A stretch of DNA of 64,000 nt from Maritalea mobilis (GTDB taxonomy: Bacteria > Pseudomonadota > Alphaproteobacteria > Rhodobacterales > Rhodobacteraceae): positions 124,001 through 188,000 of the forward strand of contig NZ_JAHVKE010000002.1 in assembly GCF_019800885.1 (NCBI RefSeq). Reading direction: 5' to 3'. A model generated the notes under the pieces. It did no database searches. It saw only the letters and a list, made by a program, of their open reading frames with translations, and was not told the origin of the DNA. Below are positions 8,743-17,935 of the stretch, piece by piece; the first letter of the stretch is position 1; each line of letters starts with the position of its first letter. The position numbers were made by a program, and so were the translations under genes.

Positions 8743-9771
8743 ATGGGGTGGCGCGGCGGTTTTCTGGCCACGATCTTTGCGCTGGTCCTGTATCCGGGGT
8801 CAGCGGTGGCTGACGAACCGGTCCGCTTGCTGCAATTCTCCGATCTCGATGGATGGGCCGAGGATGATCACGCCGCGGCCCTTTCCACGTTCCTGTCCAC
8901 CTGCCGCGATATCGACGGCGAGGACTGGGCACCGATTTGCGCCATGGCGGAAACGAGCAGCGACGCGCGCACCTTTTTCGAATTGCTGTTCCGCCCGGTT
9001 CTGATCGGGGGTGATACGCCCGCGCTGTTCACCGGCTACTTCGAGCCGGAGTTGGAAGGATCGATGCGGCGCACGGCGCGGTATCGCTATCCCGTGTACC
9101 GCATGCCGCCCGAAGTCACCGGACAATGGCTCAGCCGCGAAGAAATCGAGGAAAGCGGCGTTCTGGAAGGACGCGGCCTTGAGATCGCGTGGGTCGATGA
9201 CCCGGTGGAGTTGTTTTTCCTTCAGATCCAGGGTTCTGGTCGTATCCGGATGAGCGATGGCCGCGTGATCCGCGTAGGCTATGGTGGGCGCAACGGGCAC
9301 GAATACAGGTCCATTGGGCGCGAACTGGTCCGCCGCGGGATCTACGAGGCGCACCAGGTCTCGGCGCAGGTGATCCAGAACTGGGTGCGACGCAATCCCG
9401 CCGCTGGGCGGGAGTTGATGCACCACAACCCATCCTACGTGTTTTTCCGCGAGGTCGAGATCGAAGACCCGTCTCTTGGCCCGCTCGGGGCGATGAACCG
9501 CTCGATCACGCCGCTGAGGACAATCGCGGTCGATCCCCGTTACACGCCACTTGGCGCGCCGGTCTGGATCGAGAAGGATGGCGAAGGTCCGATGCGTCGC
9601 CTGATGGTTGCCCAAGATACCGGTGGTGCAATCCGCGGTGCACAGCGCGCCGATATCTTTTTCGGCTTCGGGGATGACGCGGGAGAGGCGGCGGGCACGA
9701 TCCGCGATCCGGGGCGGATGATCGTTCTGCTTCCCATCGAAGAGGCGCATCGCCGCGTCCCAGATGCCTGA
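8743..9771 (+). CDS. mltA: Membrane-bound lytic murein transglycosylase A
   Basis: MltA cleaves the glycan strands of peptidoglycan, leaving 1,6-anhydromuramyl ends. The 342-aa precursor has a signal peptide (about 23 residues, ending near AVADEP) without a lipobox cysteine. The MltA barrel domain follows, with FTGYFEPELEGS, then the C-terminal 3D domain carrying DPRYTPLGAPVWI and AQDTGGAIRGAQRADIFFG, where the aspartates form the active site. Length and motif order are normal. It sits between the timA-like gene and the Smr gene with 3-bp gaps, forming an envelope-related operon. Confidence 0.94.
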   Translation: MGWRGGFLATIFALVLYPGSAVADEPVRLLQFSDLDGWAEDDHAAALSTFLSTCRDIDGEDWAPICAMAETSSDARTFFELLFRPVLIGGDTPALFTGYFEPELEGSMRRTARYRYPVYRMPPEVTGQWLSREEIEESGVLEGRGLEIAWVDDPVELFFLQIQGSGRIRMSDGRVIRVGYGGRNGHEYRSIGRELVRRGIYEAHQVSAQVIQNWVRRNPAAGRELMHHNPSYVFFREVEIEDPSLGPLGAMNRSITPLRTIAVDPRYTPLGAPVWIEKDGEGPMRRLMVAQDTGGAIRGAQRADIFFGFGDDAGEAAGTIRDPGRMIVLLPIEEAHRRVPDA

Positions 9772-9774
9772 CCG

Positions 9775-10395
9775 ATGCGGCGCAAGGGAAAAAAGGGTCT
9801 ATCCCCCGAGGAGCGAGAGCTTTGGGCACGGGTGGCGCGCACGACAAAGCCGATGCATACGCGCAAGCCGACGGGTGAGCGTTCGGCTGATCCCGACAAG
9901 CCCAAGCCAGTGACGACCCCGCAACCCGACGCCGCGTCGCGCCTGCGCGCCTTCATGATCGGGGAAAAGGTTCATACGCCGACCCACGTCACGCATCATC
10001 CTGGCGATGACCTGTCGAACCGGATCGCATCGGCCCCCGTGCGGATGGATCATGGAACGCATCGCAAGATGCTGCGCGGCAAGTTGAAGCCCGAGGCGCG
10101 CATCGACCTGCACGGCATGACCTTGGCGCAGGCCCATCCGGCGCTGGTTCATTTCATCATCGACAGTTTCGATGCCGGTCACAGGCTGGTGCTGGTGATT
10201 ACCGGCAAAGGCCGTGGTGGCGAGGGCGATAGCGGCGACGGGCCGATCCCGATCCGGCGCGGTGTCTTGCGGCAGCAGGTTCCCGGCTGGCTCCATGCGC
10301 CACCGCTGGGCGCCATGGTTCTCGATATCCGTGAGGCGCACCAACGGCACGGCGGAAGCGGGGCCTATTACGTCTATCTCAAGCGGCGCGGTTAG
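9775..10395 (+). CDS. Smr (MutS2 C-terminal-like) domain protein
   Basis: The 206-aa protein starts with a basic region (RRKGKKGLSPEERELWARVA) and ends in an Smr domain of about 85 residues. The domain shows the first signature DLHGMTLAQAH near residue 107 and the second ITGKGRGG near residue 143, followed by GVLRQQVPGWL. Smr domains can act as nucleases on DNA or RNA, but the substrate of the stand-alone alphaproteobacterial proteins is not established. It follows mltA by 3 bp and converges with the lipoprotein hydrolase, overlapping it by 4 bp. Confidence 0.9.
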   Translation: MRRKGKKGLSPEERELWARVARTTKPMHTRKPTGERSADPDKPKPVTTPQPDAASRLRAFMIGEKVHTPTHVTHHPGDDLSNRIASAPVRMDHGTHRKMLRGKLKPEARIDLHGMTLAQAHPALVHFIIDSFDAGHRLVLVITGKGRGGEGDSGDGPIPIRRGVLRQQVPGWLHAPPLGAMVLDIREAHQRHGGSGAYYVYLKRRG

Positions 10396-11504
10396 GGCAG
10401 AAGCTCCTGCGGCGCGAGGATAATCTGGGTCGCGTTGCTGACCGTCAGAATCGTCCCTTGGAACAGGTCGAGTTGCTGCGTCGGGTCGTTTTCAAGCGAC
10501 GAATTGACCAAGCTCACCTGGCTGAGCAGTTCCACCATCGCGGGCGAGGATGCTGCGGTGAAATGGTTCATCGTGTCATTCTCGCCACCGCGGAACTGCG
10601 ACACATCGATCAGGGTCACGTCAAATTCAGAAACATCGTCGGCGGTGCCCAGGGTGCCCAGGCGATTGCGCTGCCCGGTGATCAGCGCCGACAATTGCAG
10701 CGCCCTGTCACGCCGCGAGGTGAAGATGAAGAAGGGTTGCGGCAGGTCCCCGATCCGACGGGCCTGTGTGCGGAACACGTTGATATCCACATCGGGTGAC
10801 AACAGGATCACGCCCGCGATCCGGTCCAGAACGTCGCGTCGATTGCCGATGCTGAGCTGGCGTAAGACCTCCATCGTCATGCTGGATCCCAGCGAATGGG
10901 CAACAAGGACCAGTTCGGCCCCGGGGATGGAGGTGATTTCGGTAATCACCTGTTCCAGACCGTCGCGCGCAAAGAGGACGCTGTCGCGGTCATAGGCATA
11001 TCCCAGGACGCTCCCGGCGCTGGACCACGCGTAATGCACCGGGACCACAGGAATATCGTAGTCGTGCCGGATCTGGGCCGTGCGATACAGCCCATCGGCA
11101 AAGGTCGTGTTGTAGCCATGCACGAACAGCATGACTTCACGCTGGTTGGCGGGACGTCGTGCCAGTTCGGCCGCGATGGCCGAGCGGAAATTAGACCTGT
11201 TTCCCAACCGATCCGCCGAAGTTGTAAGGAACTCCGTAGCCGGATCGGGCGTGCCACTGCGGCCCGGCTCGACCGCGCCAAGCTCTCGCTCAGGCGGGAC
11301 GCTGACGTCAAAGCGCAGGTAGTCCAGCCCTTCGAGGCGTTGATTGGTAAACTCACCGTCGAGGTATTCGCGGGTGCTGGCGACGAAGACCAGTTCGTTA
11401 TCCCCGATGCCAGCAAATTCGGGCACCAATTGCACGACGGAACGGCCCGCGCACCCAACAAGGACGACGCAAAGCGAGATAACGATAAACAACTGCCGCC
11501 GCAT
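10392..11504 (-). CDS. Lipoprotein with alpha/beta-hydrolase (DUF900-type) domain
   Basis: The 370-aa product begins with a lipoprotein signal ending in the lipobox LVGC (cysteine near residue 18). A large alpha/beta-hydrolase fold follows, with the strand MLFVHGYNTTFADGLYR, the nucleophile elbow LVAHSLGSS near residue 195 and an aspartate-bearing loop LLSPDVDINVF. These match the DUF900 family of predicted secreted esterases; substrate unknown. It ends convergently against the Smr gene and is 20 bp from the hslU stop on the same strand, so it may be read through from the hsl operon. Confidence 0.85.
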   Translation of the reverse strand: MRRQLFIVISLCVVLVGCAGRSVVQLVPEFAGIGDNELVFVASTREYLDGEFTNQRLEGLDYLRFDVSVPPERELGAVEPGRSGTPDPATEFLTTSADRLGNRSNFRSAIAAELARRPANQREVMLFVHGYNTTFADGLYRTAQIRHDYDIPVVPVHYAWSSAGSVLGYAYDRDSVLFARDGLEQVITEITSIPGAELVLVAHSLGSSMTMEVLRQLSIGNRRDVLDRIAGVILLSPDVDINVFRTQARRIGDLPQPFFIFTSRRDRALQLSALITGQRNRLGTLGTADDVSEFDVTLIDVSQFRGGENDTMNHFTAASSPAMVELLSQVSLVNSSLENDPTQQLDLFQGTILTVSNATQIILAPQELLP

Positions 11505-11524
11505 GGCCCTACCCTAGCACAAAC

Positions 11525-12838
11525 CTACAACACGTAACGGCTAAGATCGGTACTGCGCGTCAATTCGCCAAGGTTCTCTTCCACGAAATTTGCGTCGACC
11601 GTGATCGTCTCGCCACCTCGATCCGGCGCGGTGAAGCTAAGCTCTTCGAAAACGCGTTCCATGACGGTGTAGAGCCGCCGAGCGCCGATGTTTTCGACCG
11701 TGTCGTTCACCTGTGCCGCGATCCGGGCGAGCGCCGCAATCCCGTCATCCGAGAAGGTCACGGTGACCTCTTCGGTTTGCATCAGGGCCGAATATTGCCG
11801 CGTCAGGGCGTTATCGGTTTCCGTCAGGATGCGCACGAAATCCTCTTCCGTAAGCCCACGCAGGTTCACCCGGATCGGCAGGCGGCCCTGAAGTTCGGGC
11901 AACAGGTCCGAGGGTTTCGCGATGTGGAACGCGCCCGAGGCGATGAAGAGAATATGGTCGGTTTTCACCGGGCCGTGCTTGGTGGACACGGTCGTGCCCT
12001 CGATCAGCGGAAGAAGGTCGCGTTGCACGCCTTCGCGGCTGACATCGCCGCCGCGCACGTCTTGGCGGGCCGCGACCTTGTCGATCTCGTCGATGAAGAC
12101 GATGCCGTTCTGTTCAACGGCGCGCACGGCCTCCTTGGTGACGGCCTCCTGGTCCAGCAGCTTGTCGGCCTCTTCCTCGATCAGGGTGTCATAGCTGGCG
12201 GCGACGGTCATGCGGCGTTTCACGGTCCGGCCACCGAAGGCTTTGCCGAAGATATCGCCAAGGTTCATCATGCCGCCGGCCCCGCCCATGCCGGGCTGGC
12301 CGGGGATTTCGAACATCGGCATCGGGTTGGAATTCTCGGCGACCTCAAGCTCGATGATCGTGTCGTCCAACTCGCCGCTGCGCAGCTTCTTGCGGAACAT
12401 TTCGCGCGTTTGCTCGCGTGCATCCGTCCCGGCGAGTGCCTCGATCACACGGTCTTCGGCGGCCTCGTGGGCCTTGGCCTTGACCTCTTCGCGCATGTAT
12501 TCGCGGACCATGATCTGCGCGGCATCGACAAGGTCACGGATGATCTGTTCCACGTCGCGGCCGACATACCCGACTTCGGTGTATTTCGTGGCCTCGACCT
12601 TGATGAAGGGCGCGCGGGCCAGCTTGGCGAGGCGGCGCGAGATCTCGGTCTTGCCGACGCCGGTGGGGCCGATCATCAGGATGTTCTTGGGGTACACCTC
12701 GTCGCGCAGGTCATCGCCCAATTGTTTGCGCCGCCAGCGGTTGCGCAAGGCCACGGCGACAGCGCGCTTGGCGTCCTTCTGGCCGATGATGAAGCGGTCC
12801 AGTTCGGACACGATTTCGCGGGGGGTCAGGTCGGTCAC
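11525..12838 (-). CDS. hslU: ATP-dependent protease ATPase subunit HslU
   Basis: HslU is the AAA+ unfoldase of the HslUV protease. The 437-aa protein has the family start [16 protein letters not shown], Walker [10 protein letters not shown] near residue 59, the I-domain (about 110-240), Walker [10 protein letters not shown], and the C-terminal DLSRYVL tail that docks on HslV. The start is a GTG at 12838 overlapping the stop of the preceding membrane-protein gene (GTGA). The usual hslVU pair is interrupted here by that gene. Confidence 0.97.
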   Translation of the reverse strand: MTDLTPREIVSELDRFIIGQKDAKRAVAVALRNRWRRKQLGDDLRDEVYPKNILMIGPTGVGKTEISRRLAKLARAPFIKVEATKYTEVGYVGRDVEQIIRDLVDAAQIMVREYMREEVKAKAHEAAEDRVIEALAGTDAREQTREMFRKKLRSGELDDTIIELEVAENSNPMPMFEIPGQPGMGGAGGMMNLGDIFGKAFGGRTVKRRMTVAASYDTLIEEEADKLLDQEAVTKEAVRAVEQNGIVFIDEIDKVAARQDVRGGDVSREGVQRDLLPLIEGTTVSTKHGPVKTDHILFIASGAFHIAKPSDLLPELQGRLPIRVNLRGLTEEDFVRILTETDNALTRQYSALMQTEEVTVTFSDDGIAALARIAAQVNDTVENIGARRLYTVMERVFEELSFTAPDRGGETITVDANFVEENLGELTRSTDLSRYVL

Positions 12839-13917
12839 GATCTCTGCTCCTCAGGGGTCGGAATGGTCCAGGGTGGGAGGCCGGTCTTGCCCGGAAAGGC
12901 GGGTAGGCCGCGCATCAGGGCGCCGCGCAGGGCCTCCCATTGCGCGCCCAGAAAGACGAGGCCGGCACCCAGTAACAGGATGACGAAAAAGGCGTTGCCC
13001 TCGATCACCGTGATGGAGAGCGCCACGATGTAGCCCACGCCGGACACGAGGAAGGACCGGCGGTCGATGATGATGGCGAAAAGAGCCATGAGCGCAACGA
13101 AGGCGACAAGGACAAGCCGCGCCGTAAGGCTGCCTTGCTCGAACAGGGTCAGTGCGACGGTGTTCACGATGGCCGGAGCCGCGATGACATGCAGCCAGAA
13201 CCCCGAGGCCGCGCGCCGGGTGACGCGATGCGGGTCGCTCATGTCGAACCTCAGGGCAACGATCAGGCCGACGATGCCCAGAAGGATCGTGAGCAGCGCA
13301 AAGGGACCATCGGCGGAGAGAAGGAAGATATCCTGCGGCGACGACGGCACCGCGCCGCCCATCGTGGCCAGCCCGAAGGCGACGCCAAAGACGCTGAGCG
13401 CGATCAATGCGACTGTGAAGGGCACTCGGAAGAAATAGTAATAGAGCGACAGCATGACCCCCGCGCAAGCGGCGGCGATGGTGATGGTGCCCTGAAACTG
13501 CGCGTCCATCGCGGCGGCTACGGACAGCCCGAATTGCCCGGCCGAGATGCCGAACATGATGGCTAGTGCGATCGAGGGGGCGACCATGCGGCGCGTGAGC
13601 GTGAAGTACCGCGCAAGCAGCGCGATCAGGCCAAAGGCGATCCCGGAATAGAGCATCCCCAGCAGATAGCCGCTGTTGATCGATAGAAGGCTGAGACCCG
13701 TCACCCCCATCCAGCCCGCGAACAGGATGACGAGGCCCACGACGATAAAGATCTCGTTGAAGCCTTTGAACAGTTCGAACGGTTCATCGAGGCCGCTTCG
13801 CCGTGCCCGCGCACCCGCGCGTTCCTCGGACAGGACAATCACCCCCGCGGCCTGAGCTTCGGTCAGCATGCCGGACGCCACCGCGGCGCGCAGGTCGTCG
13901 CGGGTGATCTCGGTCAT
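12835..13917 (-). CDS. Unrecognised polytopic membrane protein encoded between hslV and hslU
   Basis: The 360-aa protein is not assigned to a named family with confidence. A hydrophilic N-terminal segment of about 50 residues ([29 protein letters not shown]) precedes roughly ten hydrophobic helices, the first near [16 protein letters not shown]. The last helix ends around residue 330, followed by a proline-rich tail. The overall plan resembles DUF2157-type membrane proteins, which is a weak guess. It overlaps hslV (ATGA) and hslU (GTGA) by 4 bp each, so the three genes are translationally coupled. Whether it has any link to HslUV proteolysis is unknown. Confidence 0.8.
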   Translation of the reverse strand: MTEITRDDLRAAVASGMLTEAQAAGVIVLSEERAGARARRSGLDEPFELFKGFNEIFIVVGLVILFAGWMGVTGLSLLSINSGYLLGMLYSGIAFGLIALLARYFTLTRRMVAPSIALAIMFGISAGQFGLSVAAAMDAQFQGTITIAAACAGVMLSLYYYFFRVPFTVALIALSVFGVAFGLATMGGAVPSSPQDIFLLSADGPFALLTILLGIVGLIVALRFDMSDPHRVTRRAASGFWLHVIAAPAIVNTVALTLFEQGSLTARLVLVAFVALMALFAIIIDRRSFLVSGVGYIVALSITVIEGNAFFVILLLGAGLVFLGAQWEALRGALMRGLPAFPGKTGLPPWTIPTPEEQRS

Positions 13918-14471
13918 TTGCCGATCCGCTCCACGGTCAGGTTGCCGTTGGTGTAGACACAGATATCGGCGGCGATGCCCATGGCCTTGCGCGCGATGGT
14001 TTCGGCGTCGGCATCGGTGTCGATCAGCGCGCGCGCGGCGGCCAGCGCATAGTTGCCGCCCGACCCGATGGCCGCGATCCCGTATTCCGGTTCCAGAACG
14101 TCACCCGCGCCGGTGATGACGTACAACTCGCTGCCATCGGTCACGATCAGCATGGCTTCGAGTTTCTGAAGGTACTTGTCGGTGCGCCAGTCCTTGGCAA
14201 GTTCCACGCTGGCGCGTTGCAGCTGTCCCGGCGTCGCCTCCAGCTTGGATTCCAGCCGTTCCAGAAGCGTGAAGGCATCGGCGGTCGACCCGGCGAACCC
14301 GGCGACAACGTCATAGCCACCGGGGCTGAGGCGGCGCACCTTGCGCGCCGTGCCCTTGATGACCGTCTGTCCAAGGCTGACCTGCCCATCGCCTGCGACG
14401 ACGACCTCGTCACCCTTGCGGATGCCGACGATGGTGGTGCCATGCCAACCGGGAAACTCATTCTCTGCCAT
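13914..14471 (-). CDS. hslV: ATP-dependent protease peptidase subunit HslV
   Basis: HslV is the proteasome-like threonine peptidase that forms the core of the HslUV complex. The 185-aa precursor reads [21 protein letters not shown]; cleavage before the first threonine of TTIVG (residue 12) would expose the catalytic residue. [14 protein letters not shown] and the conserved [14 protein letters not shown] follow. Length is normal. It is the first gene of hslV-membrane protein-hslU and the last housekeeping gene before the photosynthesis cluster: crtC ends 65 bp upstream on the same strand with no clear terminator between. Confidence 0.97.
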   Translation of the reverse strand: MAENEFPGWHGTTIVGIRKGDEVVVAGDGQVSLGQTVIKGTARKVRRLSPGGYDVVAGFAGSTADAFTLLERLESKLEATPGQLQRASVELAKDWRTDKYLQKLEAMLIVTDGSELYVITGAGDVLEPEYGIAAIGSGGNYALAAARALIDTDADAETIARKAMGIAADICVYTNGNLTVERIGK

Positions 14472-14536
14472 GGGGCCTCCGTTTCTTTGGGCCTATATGG
14501 AGAGGGGAACCCCGAGGGACAACCGCAGGCGCCCCG

Positions 14537-15484
14537 TCAGTTGCCCAGACCGCCGGGCCATCGGCGGCGGCGCGGCACGCGGACGGCCAGCATCGGCATC
14601 AGCCACGGGCCGCGGAACCGGTCGAGGTCCAGCGCCTCGTGCACGCCGACGGTTTCCTCTCCGTTGATTTTCGTTTGCACCGCCGAGCGGTTGTAGAAGG
14701 GGGCATCCAGCATCGGCTTGACCTGCCGCGGGGTGTAGCCGTGATCGGCCCGGGTTTCGCGGCGGACCTGCCAGAAGGGGCGGGGCAGGGTGGCCTTGGG
14801 CGGCATCTCGATAGGGCGGGGCGTGCCATCCTCGCCAAACCCGATGGCCACGGCCAGATCCGACCCGTCCCGGCGCGTGGCGTCGTAGAAACAGGCCGCG
14901 CCGTCGGACAGGGGAAACCGCCCCCAGGTCCAGTAGTTGAAATCGGCCTCCAGCGCGCGGGTGCCGAAATTCGCATCGAAATAGCCATGTCCCGACCATG
15001 TCCAGCCGGGCCGGTTCAACTGCACCTCGATATCCGCCTTGGGGGCGAAGGGCCGCCAGATATGCGTGCCGCAATCGGTCAGGGGCAACTCAACGCTGGT
15101 CAGGGCCGAGGGCCGCACGATGACCCGGCCCTGCAATTTCTGGGCGTGGGGCGTCGACAGCTCGTCGATCTCGACAATCAGCTTGTCGTCCTCCCACACC
15201 ATCGCCGAGGGGCCGATCTGAAGCCGGTCGCGCGACAGGCCAAGCGCCTCGGAGCCGCGATCGGTCATCGTCCAGCGCCCGCCGCGCCCATAGGTCACGA
15301 CATTGAGGCAACAGTGGTTTGCCGGGTCCTTGCGGCCCGACCAGCGATACCAGGGCGAAAAGACCGAGCCTATGAAGCCGATGATCGAGATGGCGCGTTC
15401 GCCATCGTCGCTGATCCCGTCGAGATACCACCACGCGTAGCCGTCGCTGGGGACGTCGATGTCGAAGCAAGGTCGCTCAAGATC
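14537..15484 (-). CDS. crtC: Carotenoid 1,2-hydratase (hydroxyneurosporene synthase) CrtC; start codon unresolved
   Basis: CrtC hydrates the terminal double bond of neurosporene or lycopene derivatives on the way to spheroidene. Recognisable sequence begins near GYAWWYLDGISDDG and continues through GFIGSVFSPWYRWSGRKDP, CLNVVTYG, THIWRPFAPKADIEV and GHGYFDANFG to the stop. The start is a problem: no in-frame ATG, GTG or TTG occurs close before the first conserved residues. The next upstream in-frame ATG (15760) would place about 90 residues of non-homologous sequence inside crtD. The left end of homology (about 15484) is therefore given as the boundary. A rare start codon, a frameshift at the crtD/crtC junction, or a sequence error could explain this. 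Together with crtD it forms the left arm of the divergent crtDC/crtEF promoter region. Confidence 0.8.
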   Translation of the reverse strand, partial: DLERPCFDIDVPSDGYAWWYLDGISDDGERAISIIGFIGSVFSPWYRWSGRKDPANHCCLNVVTYGRGGRWTMTDRGSEALGLSRDRLQIGPSAMVWEDDKLIVEIDELSTPHAQKLQGRVIVRPSALTSVELPLTDCGTHIWRPFAPKADIEVQLNRPGWTWSGHGYFDANFGTRALEADFNYWTWGRFPLSDGAACFYDATRRDGSDLAVAIGFGEDGTPRPIEMPPKATLPRPFWQVRRETRADHGYTPRQVKPMLDAPFYNRSAVQTKINGEETVGVHEALDLDRFRGPWLMPMLAVRVPRRRRWPGGLGN

Positions 15485-16947
15485 GTCTCGGCCGCGTGCT
15501 TGCCGGAGAGGCAGGCCATCGGGATGCCCGCCCCCGGATGCGTTCCGCCCCCGCACAGGTACAGCCCCGGAAGGGCCGTCCGCGCGGTCGGCCGCTGGAA
15601 CGTCGCCATCATTCCATGCGGGCTCCGCCCGTAGAGGGAACCGTCCGACCCCGGAAAGGCCTTCGCGAAGCGGGCCGGCGTCGTCAGCTTGGACAGGTCG
15701 GGCCTCGGGGAAAAGGTCAGACCCATCCTCGCCAAGGTCTCGAACGTATGTGTTCGGCATTGGTGCTCCTCCTCCGCCGTGGCCTGGTGGCCCGCGGGGC
15801 CGTTCATGATGATCTCGAACCGTTCCGGCCCGCTTGGGCGGGTATCCCCGCCGCGATCCTGTGCGCAGATATAGAGTGTCGCATCGCGCGGCATCTGACC
15901 CTTCGCGATATCGCCGAATTCGACGCGCGGGTCTTCGCAGAAGAAGACGTTGTGATGGGTCAGCTCCACGCCATAGGGTTCGGCCGCGAAGCCCCAGACA
16001 AAGGCCGACAGGCTACGCGGGGTTGTCGCGGTCGCTGGCAAAAGGTTGCGGACCGCCGGGCCGAGCAACCCGTCGCTCAGCGCCTTCGGATCGCCGTTGA
16101 ACAGGATCATATCCGCCGTCAGCTTGCGCCCATCCGACAGGTGGACGGCATGGGCGCGCGACCCCTGTCTCTCGATCCGTTCGGCACGCACACCGAAGCT
16201 GAAGCGCGCGCCGCGATCCTTCGCAAGGCGATAGACGGCCTGCGCCAGGGCGCTCGTTCCACCCTCGATGCTCCAGACGCCACGCGCCTCGGAATGCCAG
16301 ATCAGCCCGAGGACGGCAGGGCTTTGATAAGGGGAGCCGCCGACATAGGTGGCGTAGCGTCCGAACAACTGCTGCAAGCGCGGGTCGCTGAATTGCAGCG
16401 CAAGACTGCGGGCCAGGTTCAGCCCGGGGGCCATCGCGGGGATCAGGCCCGGGTGTTTCATGACATGCGCGGTGAGCGGGCCAAGGCGCGGGGCAGGGGA
16501 CTCCATGATGGGGGCTTCGAACGCCTCGAACAGGCGGCGGGCCTTGTCGGTGAAGCGCCTGAACTCACCTTCGGCCTTTGCACCGGCAAAGTCGCGAACG
16601 GCCTTGGCGCTTAAATCCGGGTCGTGATGCAGGTCGAGCGTTGATCCATCCCGCCACCAATGGCGGGCAAGGATCGTGTCGGGTTGAAGCGTGACATGCT
16701 GATCCAGCCGCTCCCCGACGCTTTCGAAAAGCTCTTCGAAAACATGCCGCATCGTCATGACGGTAGGGCCGATATCGATCGGCCCGGCGACCGAGTCGCG
16801 CGTGCGCATCTTGCCGCCGGGACCCTGGCCCATATCGACAAGCTCGACCGCGAGGCCCGCATGGGCCAGCCGCAGCGCAGCCGACAGCCCGCCGATGCCG
16901 GCGCCGATCACGATGGCGGTTGGAATTCGGTCGGATCGTTCGGCCAA
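15370..16947 (-). CDS. crtD: Methoxyneurosporene (hydroxyneurosporene) 3,4-desaturase CrtD
   Basis: CrtD introduces the C-3,4 double bond in spheroidene-series carotenoids. The 525-aa flavoprotein has an N-terminal FAD motif (VIGAGIGGLSAALRLAHAG, residues about 13-31), PGGKMRTRDSVAGPIDIGPTV and the C-terminal GGTHPGAGIPMACLSGK of the CrtI/CrtD desaturase family. The start is a TTG at 16947 preceded by GGAGG at 5-bp spacing. The last 35 or so residues after ETILSDLA are low-complexity (Ser, Thr, Ala) and are out-of-frame reading of the crtC N-terminal region, so the ancestral stop was probably earlier. It diverges from crtE across two PpsR boxes. Confidence 0.92.
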   Translation of the reverse strand: MAERSDRIPTAIVIGAGIGGLSAALRLAHAGLAVELVDMGQGPGGKMRTRDSVAGPIDIGPTVMTMRHVFEELFESVGERLDQHVTLQPDTILARHWWRDGSTLDLHHDPDLSAKAVRDFAGAKAEGEFRRFTDKARRLFEAFEAPIMESPAPRLGPLTAHVMKHPGLIPAMAPGLNLARSLALQFSDPRLQQLFGRYATYVGGSPYQSPAVLGLIWHSEARGVWSIEGGTSALAQAVYRLAKDRGARFSFGVRAERIERQGSRAHAVHLSDGRKLTADMILFNGDPKALSDGLLGPAVRNLLPATATTPRSLSAFVWGFAAEPYGVELTHHNVFFCEDPRVEFGDIAKGQMPRDATLYICAQDRGGDTRPSGPERFEIIMNGPAGHQATAEEEHQCRTHTFETLARMGLTFSPRPDLSKLTTPARFAKAFPGSDGSLYGRSPHGMMATFQRPTARTALPGLYLCGGGTHPGAGIPMACLSGKHAAETILSDLASTSTSPATATRGGISTGSATMANAPSRSSAS

Positions 16948-16965
16948 GAAAGCCTCCGAGGAAAG

Positions 16966-17014
16966 TGTCAGTTATTGTTGACAGCTTGGATGAATATGTC
17001 CAGTCTAATTTACA
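16966..17014. promoter_or_regulatory. Two PpsR/CrtJ operators between crtD and crtE, with likely crtE promoter
   Basis: Two exact TGT-N12-ACA palindromes occupy 16966-16983 and 16997-17014, 13 bp apart. This is the recognition sequence of PpsR/CrtJ, the aerobic/light repressor encoded in this window. A crtE promoter may be TTTACA (17009-17014), 16 bp, TAGAAT (17031-17036), with the second box covering its -35 element. The pair is placed to control both crtDC and crtEF. Confidence 0.88.
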
Positions 17015-17055
17015 CCAGACATGTTCATTATAGAATCGAGCCTTACGGGGGAGCC

Positions 17056-17931
17056 ATGCCGCTGAATCACAGGATCGAGCAGGCCATTACCGCCGCCATC
17101 GCCACGGCGCAGGGCGCCGACCGCGCCGCACCTCCGAAACTGGCCTCGGCCCTCGATTACGCCGTCACCCCGGGTGGGGCGCGCATTCGCCCGACGATCT
17201 GCCTGTCGGTCGCCATGGCCTGTGGCGATGACAAGCCCGCCATCTCCGACGCCGCCGCGACCGCGATTGAACTCATCCACTGCGCCAGCCTCGTCCATGA
17301 CGACATGCCGTGTTTCGACAATGCTGCGACACGCCGGGGCAAGCCGACCGTTCATCTCGCCTATTCCGAGCCGCTGGCGCTTTTGACCGGCGATTCGCTG
17401 ATCATCGCGGCGTTCGACGTTCTGGCCCGCGCCGCCGACACCGACCCCGCCCGTGCCATCAAGCTGATCCGCATCCTTGCCGAGTCGACCGGCATGCCCG
17501 GTGGCATCTGCGCCGGCCAGGGCTGGGAGAGCGAGGACAAGATCGACCTTTCCGCCTATCACAAGGCCAAGACCGGCGCGCTGTTCACCGCCGCGACCCG
17601 CATGGGCGCCGCCGCCGCCGGGGAAGAGCATGACGCCTGGACCGAGCTTGGCGCCCGGATCGGCGAAGCGTTCCAGGTGGCCGACGATTTGCGCGACGCG
17701 CTCTACGATGAAGAGACGCTCGGCAAGCCCGCGATGCAGGACGAGATCAATGGCCGTCCGAACGCGGTGTCCGAGCTTGGCGTCAGGGGTGCGATCCGGC
17801 GGTTGGAAGATATCCTGTCCGGGGCGATCGCCTCGATCCCGTCCTGTCCCGGCGAAGCGGCGTTGTGCGAAATGGTGCGCAAGACGGCCGAACGCCTGAC
17901 CCCGGTCGTGCCCGCCCGACAAACGGTGTGA
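17056..17931 (+). CDS. crtE: Geranylgeranyl diphosphate synthase CrtE
   Basis: CrtE condenses farnesyl diphosphate with IPP to give the C20 precursor of carotenoids and of the bacteriochlorophyll phytyl tail. The 291-aa polyprenyl synthase has PGGARIRPTICL, the first aspartate-rich motif DDMPCFD near residue 83, the GDSLIIAAF segment, KTGALF and the second motif DDLRD near residue 215. The ATG at 17056 follows GGGGAG; the frame stays open upstream but has no homology there. crtF starts 4 bp downstream, so crtEF is an operon under the PpsR boxes at 16966-17014. Confidence 0.95.
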   Translation: MPLNHRIEQAITAAIATAQGADRAAPPKLASALDYAVTPGGARIRPTICLSVAMACGDDKPAISDAAATAIELIHCASLVHDDMPCFDNAATRRGKPTVHLAYSEPLALLTGDSLIIAAFDVLARAADTDPARAIKLIRILAESTGMPGGICAGQGWESEDKIDLSAYHKAKTGALFTAATRMGAAAAGEEHDAWTELGARIGEAFQVADDLRDALYDEETLGKPAMQDEINGRPNAVSELGVRGAIRRLEDILSGAIASIPSCPGEAALCEMVRKTAERLTPVVPARQTV

Positions 17932-17935
17932 GACC

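Noticed and set aside
15370-15760. crtD-crtC gene fusion
   Set aside because: The two frames differ and each has its own family domain; the overlap is a start-codon problem, not a fused protein.
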